From positions 1 to 55,829 of the forward strand of contig MNXJ01000071.1 of assembly GCA_001872455.1 (NCBI GenBank): a stretch of 55,829 nucleotides of DNA, written 5' to 3'. This document shows, piece by piece, positions 9,081 to 16,537 of this stretch. Each line of letters starts with the position of its first letter. Position 1 is the first letter of the stretch. Source of the stretch: Anaerolineae bacterium CG2_30_57_67 (GTDB taxonomy: Bacteria > Chloroflexota > Anaerolineae > Anaerolineales > Villigracilaceae). The notes beneath the pieces were generated by a model. It was not told the origin of the DNA, searched no databases, and saw only the letters and a list, made by a program, of their open reading frames with translations. A program made the translations under genes and the position numbers.

Positions 9081-9587
9081 TCAGCGCCGCAGCCGCCAGG
9101 CAATTTCTTGTGGCAGCGGAAAAAGCGGCAGTAAATCCACCCGATAGCCTTTGCCCGCGTACTGAATCATCAGTGCGCGGGCTTTTTCTAAAACACCGCG
9201 CTCCAAAACCAGCGGCAGGGCGCACAATTCTTCAATCAGCGGCGAGGGAAACCTGCCAGTGAGCGCGCGCTGAAAGTTAAAATCCACCTGCCAGGCGTCC
9301 AACTCGCCGAAAACGGAGAGCGCCACCAGCGGCCCCTGCTGCAGGTGACGCGCCTCGTGCACCAGCAAACTCAACAGGCGCGGATTTTCCACATCCGCCG
9401 GAGAAAAATAGCGCAAATTGAGGGTAATCGTCCCGCCCAAAAACCACATCGCCCCGGCAGACGGGGAAATTTTTCGGAACCGAATCGGCGTTTTCCGGGC
9501 GGAGAGATAGTCGGCTGTCGCCCAGCCGACCTCCCCGGCGCGGGATAAATTCTGCAGAGCGGCGTCCAGCCAGGCGGGTGAGTCCAT
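9081..9587 (-). CDS. Hypothetical protein with HExxH motif
   Basis: A 168-residue protein with no signal peptide or membrane segment; I do not recognise its family. It carries HEARH (residues 77-81) inside a hydrophobic helix LLSLLVHEARHLQQG, followed by a Glu at 95 in GELDAWQ, the spacing expected for a gluzincin-like third zinc ligand. That suggests a small zinc metallopeptidase-like fold, possibly cytoplasmic, with a basic end (AWRLRR). It is convergent with the DUF4349 gene (2-base gap) and divergent from the lipase gene. The peptidase assignment is inference from the motif only. Confidence 0.7.
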   Translation of the reverse strand: MDSPAWLDAALQNLSRAGEVGWATADYLSARKTPIRFRKISPSAGAMWFLGGTITLNLRYFSPADVENPRLLSLLVHEARHLQQGPLVALSVFGELDAWQVDFNFQRALTGRFPSPLIEELCALPLVLERGVLEKARALMIQYAGKGYRVDLLPLFPLPQEIAWRLRR

Positions 9588-9644
9588 AAAATAGTACCCT
9601 AATATGATATTCTTTGTATAATTATGTTCAGAATCGAGGCTACC

Positions 9645-11495
9645 ATGAAAAACTTTCTGATGATTATAACGTTACTGTTTACAACGGTTGGCGCAACTTT
9701 TGCGCAAACCGCGCCCAGCGTGCATGTTGTCGGGCGCGATGGGACAGAAAAAACAAAAATCACGGACGGGGATGAGATTCGCCTGCGGGCGGTTTTACCT
9801 GCGCTGGCCGGCGAAACTACCCAGGTGGATTTTTTCATCGAGGGGCTGGAAACGCCGCTGACAACCTGTGCCGTCAGCGCCGGAGCGGACGCCTGCCTGA
9901 GTGAACCGGTGCCCACGCTGGGCTGGTTTTGGCTGCCCGGGCATCATCTTTCGGCCACGGTGCGCGGGCAGCCGTTGCCCGGCGGCCTGTTGTTGGAGAT
10001 TGCCCCGCGTCCGGTGGTGATGGTGCATGGTTTTTTGTCCAATTGGGAAACCTGGCAGGCCTACCTGGGTAGCGGCGGCTATCTGGCCGAACTTGGTCTG
10101 TCGGGCTTTGCGGTTGGCGACGGGCAGGCGCCCGGCGTGCTGAACACGGGCAGCCCGACGAACCCGGCAGGCAAAACCAATTCGATTGCCCAAAACGCGC
10201 TGATTTTGGACGGCTACATCCGCGCAGTTCAGCAGCAAACCGGCGCGGAACAGGTGGATTTGCTGGTTCACAGCATGGGCGGCATGATTACCCGCTATTA
10301 CCTTGACCGGGTGATGACAACCGATGTTGTGGCGCAGGTGATTTTTTTGGGTACGCCGCAATCCGGTTCGGCGTGCGTTTACCCGCTGGCCTCGCTTGGC
10401 TTCTTGTTACCGGCCTCGATTGAAATTCAGCCATCCTACATGGACGGCGTCTTTAATCAGCAGGTGACGCACCGCCGGGGGACGCCCTTTCATCTGGTGG
10501 CGGGAACGCGGCTGATTGAGCCCATCACCTCGCCGTGTACGCAGGTTCCCTCCGATATGGTGGTGGACGTGAACAGCGCAACCTCCATCCCGCTCGACAG
10601 CGCCCAAACCATCGCGCTCGTTCATGGCGATTTGACCACCAACCGCGCTGTTTTTGACAGCGCCGTGAAAGCCCTGCTACAGGCCGGGCCGCAAAACTTT
10701 CTGCCCCACGCCGACCCGGCTGCGCCCGCGCTGGCATCTGGCGCAGAACAATTCAGCCGCACTTTTTCGGGCCACATCAACGCCGGAGAAACGCGGGAAA
10801 TCATCCTTCCGATTGAGCCGAACGTCAGCCTGGCAAATTTCAGCCTGTATGACTCTTCGCGCTCGCTGCAAATTGAAGTGCGCGGCGCCAGCGGAAATCT
10901 CATCACGCTTGACCCGCAGAAAAATGGCCTGCTGCTGGTCAACGACCCGGCCACGATGATTTATCTCGGCTACGGCTTTGCCCAGCCCAAACCCGGCGCC
11001 TGGACGGTCAAATTAATCAGCGGCGACAACACCCCCGCCGCCGGAGCCGATTTCGGGCTGAACGCTCGCTACACCGGCGGCGCAACCCTCGAGGCGCAAA
11101 CCAGCCCCACCATTCCAGCCATCGGCCAGGCCGTCACCATTTCGGCAAAATTAACCGCCGATGGACAGGCCATCACCAGCACATCCAGCGAGGCGCGCCT
11201 GCGAAAACCGGATGGCAGCAGCGAAACCTTGACGCTGACAAACACTGACGGCCTGTTTTCGACAACCTACACCCCAGCCACATCCGGGCTGTACGCGCTG
11301 GAACTCGCGGTAACCGCCCAAACCAGCGCTGGATACACCATCAACCGGGCAGCGTACCTGAGCTTTGAAGCCCAGCCTGGCGCGCAGGAAAACCAGTCCA
11401 ATCGAAACAAGTTGCTTTTCGGGCTGGCCGGGTTGGCGGTGTTGCTTTTTCTCTTCATTTCCCTGCGCTGGTTTCGCAAAAAGAAAACCAGTTAA
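9645..11495 (+). CDS. Membrane-anchored lipase/esterase, alpha/beta hydrolase
   Basis: A 616-residue exported hydrolase. The signal peptide is MKNFLMIITLLFTTVGATFA; the start at 9645 is chosen because it begins that peptide and follows GAGG, while an ATG 21 bases earlier would add a charged stretch. The alpha/beta-hydrolase domain (about 120-340) has the oxyanion motif PVVMVHGFLSNW and nucleophile Ser210 in LVHSMGGM, typical of triacylglycerol lipases and PGAP1-like esterases. After it come two beta-rich Ig-like regions, then a C-terminal transmembrane helix and KKK tail. The catalytic domain should face outward. Natural substrate unknown. A TATAAT-like box sits just upstream at about 9616. 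Confidence 0.8.
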   Translation: MKNFLMIITLLFTTVGATFAQTAPSVHVVGRDGTEKTKITDGDEIRLRAVLPALAGETTQVDFFIEGLETPLTTCAVSAGADACLSEPVPTLGWFWLPGHHLSATVRGQPLPGGLLLEIAPRPVVMVHGFLSNWETWQAYLGSGGYLAELGLSGFAVGDGQAPGVLNTGSPTNPAGKTNSIAQNALILDGYIRAVQQQTGAEQVDLLVHSMGGMITRYYLDRVMTTDVVAQVIFLGTPQSGSACVYPLASLGFLLPASIEIQPSYMDGVFNQQVTHRRGTPFHLVAGTRLIEPITSPCTQVPSDMVVDVNSATSIPLDSAQTIALVHGDLTTNRAVFDSAVKALLQAGPQNFLPHADPAAPALASGAEQFSRTFSGHINAGETREIILPIEPNVSLANFSLYDSSRSLQIEVRGASGNLITLDPQKNGLLLVNDPATMIYLGYGFAQPKPGAWTVKLISGDNTPAAGADFGLNARYTGGATLEAQTSPTIPAIGQAVTISAKLTADGQAITSTSSEARLRKPDGSSETLTLTNTDGLFSTTYTPATSGLYALELAVTAQTSAGYTINRAAYLSFEAQPGAQENQSNRNKLLFGLAGLAVLLFLFISLRWFRKKKTS

Positions 11496-11558
11496 GTCGG
11501 ATAGTTCCTGACAGCGCAAGCGATTAGAATACAGCCACCTTAAAAAACGGAGATTCGT

Positions 11559-12716
11559 ATGCGCCAAGTGGCTGTTTTGGGAATTGGACAAACCAAAGTT
11601 GACGAACACTGGGACAAGGCCCTTAAAGAGCTGGTTCTGGAAGCCGCATTTGCCGCCCTTCAGGAGGCCGGAATTGACCGCCCCGACACGCTGTACGTGG
11701 GCAACATGCTCTCGCCCATCGTCAGCGGACAAAATCACCTGGGAACCCTGGCCGCCGATTGGCTGGGACTGCGCGGCATCGAAGCCGCCAAAGTCGAAGC
11801 CGCCTGCGGCTCGGGAGCGGCAGCCTTTCGCGCCGGGCTGATGGCAGTCGCCTCCGGCGAAGCCGATTCGGCGCTGGTGATCGGCGCCGAAAAAATGAGC
11901 GACCGCGCCGGGCATGACGTGACCGCCGCGCTGGCAACCGCCGCCGACGCCGATTACGAAGTAGACCAGGGCGTTTCGTTTGTCGGGCTAAACGCGCTGG
12001 TCATGCGCCGCTACATGCACGAATACGGCTGGAAACACGTCGATTTTGCCCCGTTTTCGATTAACGCCCACGCCAACGCCCTGCACAATCCATTTGCGCG
12101 CCTGCACGAAGCGATTACGCTGGAAAAGTTTGAAAAATCGAGCATGGTCGCCACGCCGATTAATTTGCTGGATGCTTCGCCGACGGGCGATGGCGCCGCC
12201 GCCATGATTCTCGTCCCCGCCGAGAGAGTTTACTCGCTGCCGGGGCGCAGAAAAATCATCGTGGCTGGTTCGGCCTCGGCCACCGACCGGCTCGCCATCC
12301 ACTCGCGGAGCGACCCGCTCTGGCTAACGGCGGCCTACGCTTCGGCGCAGAAAGCCTATCAGATGGCCGGAATCTCGCCCGCAGAGGTGGATGTTTTCGA
12401 GCTGCACGACGCTTTTTCGATTATGACGGCGCTCTCGCTGGAGGCGTGCGGCTTCGCGGAACGCGGTCAGGGGCCGCGTCTCGGCCTGGAAGGAGCGACC
12501 GCCATCGGCGGGAAAATTCCGGTTTGCACGCGCGGCGGGCTGAAGGCGCGCGGGCATCCCGTGGGCGCAACCGGCATGTATCAACTGGTGGAAGTCGTTC
12601 AGCAGTTGCGCGGCGAATGTGGCAAAACCCAGGTGGAGGGCGCGCGCATCGGTCTGGCGCAAAATATCGGCGGCAGCGGCGCGACAATTTTGACGCACGT
12701 ACTGCAGGCAGTCTGA
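11559..12716 (+). CDS. Thiolase, SCP2/archaeal acetoacetyl-CoA type (catalytically complete)
   Basis: A 385-residue thiolase of the SCP2-like family used by archaea to make acetoacetyl-CoA. All expected catalytic features are visible: nucleophile Cys83 in VEAACGSGAAAF, the HD pair in ELHDAFS, and His333 in ARGHPVGATG, with a C-terminal NIGGSG loop. Such thiolases usually act with a DUF35 zinc-ribbon/OB protein and, in archaea, HMG-CoA synthase. No DUF35 gene lies next to it, but one does at 49.3 kb beside a homologue that has lost the Cys and this His. Beta-oxidation or mevalonate roles are both possible. ACGGAG precedes the ATG by 6 bases. Confidence 0.85.
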   Translation: MRQVAVLGIGQTKVDEHWDKALKELVLEAAFAALQEAGIDRPDTLYVGNMLSPIVSGQNHLGTLAADWLGLRGIEAAKVEAACGSGAAAFRAGLMAVASGEADSALVIGAEKMSDRAGHDVTAALATAADADYEVDQGVSFVGLNALVMRRYMHEYGWKHVDFAPFSINAHANALHNPFARLHEAITLEKFEKSSMVATPINLLDASPTGDGAAAMILVPAERVYSLPGRRKIIVAGSASATDRLAIHSRSDPLWLTAAYASAQKAYQMAGISPAEVDVFELHDAFSIMTALSLEACGFAERGQGPRLGLEGATAIGGKIPVCTRGGLKARGHPVGATGMYQLVEVVQQLRGECGKTQVEGARIGLAQNIGGSGATILTHVLQAV

Positions 12717-12782
12717 GGAAAAATCAGAATTCAAGGCACCCGAGGCTTCTGAATTTCAGCGCGACGGCCAGTGGAGATGCAG

Positions 12783-12788
12783 TATAAT
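12783..12788 (+). promoter_or_regulatory. Possible -10 box for tRNA-Val
   Basis: A perfect TATAAT lies 40 bases before the tRNA. No convincing -35 hexamer is seen at 16-18 bases upstream, so the assignment rests on the -10 and position alone. Confidence 0.4.
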
Positions 12789-12795
12789 TTGCGTT

Positions 12796-12827
12796 GCGCA
12801 TCACCCTTACGGGCGCATCACCCTTAC

Positions 12828-12829
<2 letters not shown>
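12796..12829 (+). repeat. Two tandem 17-base repeats abutting the tRNA
   Basis: GCGCATCACCCTTACGG occurs at 12796-12812 and 12813-12829, perfectly tandem, and the next bases, GCGCATAGC, are the start of the tRNA. The repeat thus overlaps and partly duplicates the tRNA 5' acceptor sequence. Confidence 0.85.
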
Positions 12830-12901
<72 letters not shown>

Positions 12902-12967
12902 CACTTGCAGGGCGGGAAAATTATCTTCCCGCCCTGCCGCGCAATTTTATACAGCGATTTATCATCC

Positions 12968-14314
12968 ATGCTCATCATCATCAGCGACCTGCATCTTTTG
13001 GACACCAGCGTTGGTCTGGTACCCAGCCCACAAACGTTCACCCTTTTTGCCAGCCGCCTGCGCGAGTTAGCTTATCGCGCCTCGTGGCGCACAGATGGCC
13101 GCTACCACCCGCTCGAAAGTGTGGATATTCTCCTGCTGGGTGATATTCTTGACCCGCTCCAATCTACCGGCTGGTTGCAGCGCGACGCACAAGATACCTC
13201 GTATATTCGACCCTGGCACGACACACGCAACCCGCTGTTTGCGCTCACCGTGCGCCGCATCACTCACAAAATTTTGGAGCAAAACGCCCACGCCGGAGAA
13301 GTTTTTCGCCATCTGGCAGAGGGCGCGGCGATTCGCCTGCCACCTGCAAATCGGCTCGGCCAACCCGATTTCGAGACGCGTGAACGCATCGCACCGCGTG
13401 TCCGCATTCACTACATGGTTGGCAATCACGACTGGTACTATCACCTACCCGGCGCCGCTTTTGATGAAATTCGGCGCGAGATTATTGCCGCTTTTGCGCT
13501 GAGCAACAGCCCCGCGCCGTTTCCGCACGACTCGAGCGAATCGGGTTTGCTGACCGGCTTATTCATAGAATACGGTCTGGTAGCGCGGCATGGCGATATT
13601 TTCGATGGCTATTCCTACAATCGCAGCCTGGGACGAAATGCCGCCTCGCTGGCCGATATTTGCGCCTGCGAAGTTGTTTTCCGCTTTCCGTTGGAACTGA
13701 AGCGCCGTTATGGCAGTCAGTTGCCCGCTGCCATTCTGACCGCTGCCCGCGAGATGACGCATGTTCACCCGGCGCTGGCCGCGCCGCTATGGATGAACCG
13801 TCAAATGCAAGCGCTGACCACCTCGCGCCGTTTGGAAAAAATGGTAAAAACAAGTTGGAACGAAGTCGTTGAGCGTTTTTTGCATCTGGACGAAGTGCGC
13901 CAGCAATTTCTCGCTCTGGACACTGGTGAGTTGCAGGCGCTGCGGCTGTTGTTGATGGTCTCCAAAAGCGCCTCGGTCGCCGCCATCTCCGACATCAGCG
14001 CCTGGCTGGCCGACCGCTATGGGGAAAGCGGGCGCTCGCTGGTGCAACACGCCCGCCGCGAGCAAGATATTCTCGAAAACCGCGCCCGCTTTGTGGTTTA
14101 TGGTCACACCCATAAGCACGAAGTGATTGCCCTGGACAATGCCAATCTGCCACCTGAGAAAGCGCGGCAGGTCTACATCAATACCGGCTCGTGGGGAACG
14201 TTTTACAACATTCAACAAGGCACAAAAATGAACCTGCTCACCTGCGCGGCAATTTATCACAATGACGAGCGCCGTGGACGTTCTTTTGAAAGTTGGCAGG
14301 TCAATTTCACCTAA
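12968..14314 (+). CDS. Calcineurin-like metallophosphoesterase
   Basis: A 448-residue cytoplasmic protein with the full set of metallophosphoesterase motifs: ISDLHL (DxH), LLGDILD (GDxxD), MVGNHDWYYH (GNHD) and VVYGHTHKHE (GHTH). These hold a two-metal centre that cleaves phosphomono- or diesters. A roughly 200-residue mostly helical insertion sits between GNHD and GHTH, longer than in small phosphodiesterases, so substrate is not predictable. The start is the ATG at 12968, since the protein must begin close to the first beta strand (MLIIISDLHL). No operon partner is seen; it follows tRNA-Val. Confidence 0.85.
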   Translation: MLIIISDLHLLDTSVGLVPSPQTFTLFASRLRELAYRASWRTDGRYHPLESVDILLLGDILDPLQSTGWLQRDAQDTSYIRPWHDTRNPLFALTVRRITHKILEQNAHAGEVFRHLAEGAAIRLPPANRLGQPDFETRERIAPRVRIHYMVGNHDWYYHLPGAAFDEIRREIIAAFALSNSPAPFPHDSSESGLLTGLFIEYGLVARHGDIFDGYSYNRSLGRNAASLADICACEVVFRFPLELKRRYGSQLPAAILTAAREMTHVHPALAAPLWMNRQMQALTTSRRLEKMVKTSWNEVVERFLHLDEVRQQFLALDTGELQALRLLLMVSKSASVAAISDISAWLADRYGESGRSLVQHARREQDILENRARFVVYGHTHKHEVIALDNANLPPEKARQVYINTGSWGTFYNIQQGTKMNLLTCAAIYHNDERRGRSFESWQVNFT

Positions 14315-14350
14315 TTCTCCGCACGCTTGTTCTATGCTATACTGGGGGCA

Positions 14351-14398
14351 TATCATTCTGCATTCATCATTCCATATTCCGCATTCATCATTTCTTTT
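14351..14398. repeat. Low-complexity CATTCATCATT repeat
   Basis: CATTCTGCATTCATCATT and CCGCATTCATCATTTC-type units fill the leader of the next gene. Inverted, the same units (GAATGATGAATGCAGAATG) occur at about 20970-21015, 26409-26440 and 40660-40700. Confidence 0.65.
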
Positions 14399-15295
14399 AT
14401 GCCCTACATCTGTGAACTCTCTGCACTGTTTACGTCCTTTTGCTGGGCGCTTTCGGCGGTTGGATTTAGCAACGCCACCGAGCGCCTCGGTTCACAGGTC
14501 ACCAACCGTTTGCGCGTTGCGCTGGCCTTTGCCGCCCTGCTGATTATCAACGGTCTGCTCTACGGGCAGCCCATCCCACTCCACGCCGGGGCAGAGCGGT
14601 GGGGCTGGCTGGCGCTTTCAGGGCTGATTGGCCTGGCAATCGGCGACGCGTTTTTATTCAAATCTTATCAATGCCTTGGCCCACGCCTGGGCTTGCTCCT
14701 GCTCAGCCTGGCGCCCGTCTTTGGGGCGTTGATTGCCTGGTTGTTGTTTGGCGAAACGCTGACCTGGCTGCAAATTACAGGGATGACCGTGACGCTGGCA
14801 GGCATTTCGTGGGTCGTGATGATTCGTCCGGCAGAAAATGGCACATCTGCCGCCTGCGCGCCGGGACGCGGGGTGTTTTATGGAATTTTGGCCGCGCTCG
14901 GCCAGACCGCTGGGCTGGTGCTTTCCAAACAAGGCATGGCGGGCGATTTTTCACCCTTCGCCGGAACACTGATTCGGATGCTGGCCGCGCTGATCAGCCT
15001 GTGGGGTCTAGCCGTTTTACAGGGGCAGGCCGTCAAAACGGTGCAAACCATCCGACAAAACCCTGCCGGGGTACGTTGGGCGCTCTTCGGCGCGTTCTTC
15101 GGCCCGGTGATTGGCGTTTCCGCCTCGCTGCTCGCCATTCAGCACACCAGCATTGGCGTTGCCAGCACGCTGATGGCGCTGCCGCCGGTGGTAATGCTGC
15201 CGATTAGTTACTTTTTCTACAAGGAAAGTATCAACTGGCAGTCCATCACCGGGACATTGCTCGCCATTGGCGGGGTGGCGTTGCTTTTTCTATGA
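14399..15295 (+). CDS. EamA-family (DMT) transporter
   Basis: A 298-residue integral membrane protein of about ten transmembrane helices arranged as two EamA repeats (roughly residues 1-140 and 155-298), the drug/metabolite transporter fold that exports or takes up small metabolites; the substrate cannot be read from sequence. ATG 14399 is the first ATG in frame; the leader upstream is repeat sequence, no Shine-Dalgarno is visible, and a TTG start 72 bases earlier would translate the repeat. TTCTCC-17-TATACT at 14315-14343 is a possible promoter. It overlaps the following glycosylase gene by 4 bases (ATGA), so the two are co-translated. Confidence 0.82.
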   Translation: MPYICELSALFTSFCWALSAVGFSNATERLGSQVTNRLRVALAFAALLIINGLLYGQPIPLHAGAERWGWLALSGLIGLAIGDAFLFKSYQCLGPRLGLLLLSLAPVFGALIAWLLFGETLTWLQITGMTVTLAGISWVVMIRPAENGTSAACAPGRGVFYGILAALGQTAGLVLSKQGMAGDFSPFAGTLIRMLAALISLWGLAVLQGQAVKTVQTIRQNPAGVRWALFGAFFGPVIGVSASLLAIQHTSIGVASTLMALPPVVMLPISYFFYKESINWQSITGTLLAIGGVALLFL

Positions 15296-16530
15296 ATATT
15301 TACCCGCTTTCAGCCCTGCGCGCCCTGGCATTACACTGCCAGCAACTGGACACGCCCAACACGAGCGAACCCGCCTCCAGCCGGGATGCGCTCTACGAGA
15401 CGATTAACGCCATCGGCGGGGTGCAGATTGACACCCTTCAGCGGGTGGCGCGCGCTCAAATGCTGGCGCTCTGGTCGCGGCGCGGAACCTATCCCGCGCA
15501 TTTGCTCGAAGACCTGGCTTATAGCCCGGCTGACCGCAAACTGTTTGAGGGCTGGTATCACGCGGCTTGTTATTTGCCCATTTCCGAATACCGTTATCAG
15601 ATGCCGCGTCAGCGCAAAACGCGCGAAGCGCCCCACGTCTGGTACATCGAGTGGAACCGCTCGCCGGAAAATCGCGCTCTGGCTGAGGCGGTTTTGGCGC
15701 GCATTCGCGCCGATGGCGGCCTGCTCGTGCGCGATTTTGAAAATCCGGCGCAAAAACGCGGCAGCTGGTGGGATTGGAAACCCGCTAAAATTGCGCTGGA
15801 ATATCTTTATGCTCGTGGCGACCTGGCGATTGCCAGACGGGTTAATTTTCAGCGCGTGTACGATTTAACCGAGCGTGTCTTGCCCGATGGCATTGATTTG
15901 AGCGAACCCGACGCCGATGAACGTGACCGCTTTTGGATAAAGCGTGGGGCGAAAGCGATTGGCGTCGGCCTGCCGCGCAACCCCGGCGATTACACCTGGA
16001 TGAATATCACCCGCAGCCGCCCGCTGGTGAAGGAATTGGTGGCGGCAGGTGAGCTGCTCGAAATTACGGGCGAGACGATGGACGGGGCGCAAACGCTGAT
16101 TATTCATCGCGACAACCTGCCGTTGTTGGAACGCGCCGCCAGCGGCGAACTGCCCGCCCGGCGCACGACTTTCCTCAACCCCTGGGATAATTTTTGGTGG
16201 GCGCAAGACCGCGATGAGGTTTTGTGGGGGTTTCGCCACGTCATTGAGGCGTATGTCCCCGCGCCCAAACGAGTGTACGGCTATTATTCCATGCCAATTT
16301 TGCACAAAGACCGCCTGGTCGGGCGCTTTGACCCAAAACTGGAACGAAAAACTGGCCTGCTGCGCCTGGAAGCCTTGCATCTGGAGCCAGGAATTGCGCC
16401 GGACGAAGAACTGGCGCAAGATGTGGCCGTTGCCATGCGCGATTTTATAAAATTTCATCGGGCGACAGACTTGCACATCGCAACCAGCAACCCGCCCACC
16501 TTTGGCGTGATGCTGGAAAAAATACTTTAA
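15292..16530 (+). CDS. YcaQ/AlkX-like winged-helix DNA glycosylase
   Basis: A 412-residue member of the HTH_42 family, whose studied members (YcaQ, AlkZ) unhook interstrand crosslinks or excise alkylated bases. The catalytic segment GGVQIDTLQRVARAQ is present; the QxD form (Q-I-D) matches YcaQ-type rather than the QxQ of AlkZ. Conserved blocks further on include SWWDWKPAKIALEYL and TTFLNPWDNFWWAQDR. It lacks any signal or membrane segment. ATG overlaps the transporter stop, so it is the second gene of a two-gene unit. It converges with comEC (7-base gap). Confidence 0.85.
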   Translation: MNIYPLSALRALALHCQQLDTPNTSEPASSRDALYETINAIGGVQIDTLQRVARAQMLALWSRRGTYPAHLLEDLAYSPADRKLFEGWYHAACYLPISEYRYQMPRQRKTREAPHVWYIEWNRSPENRALAEAVLARIRADGGLLVRDFENPAQKRGSWWDWKPAKIALEYLYARGDLAIARRVNFQRVYDLTERVLPDGIDLSEPDADERDRFWIKRGAKAIGVGLPRNPGDYTWMNITRSRPLVKELVAAGELLEITGETMDGAQTLIIHRDNLPLLERAASGELPARRTTFLNPWDNFWWAQDRDEVLWGFRHVIEAYVPAPKRVYGYYSMPILHKDRLVGRFDPKLERKTGLLRLEALHLEPGIAPDEELAQDVAVAMRDFIKFHRATDLHIATSNPPTFGVMLEKIL

Positions 16531-16537
16531 AGGCTTT

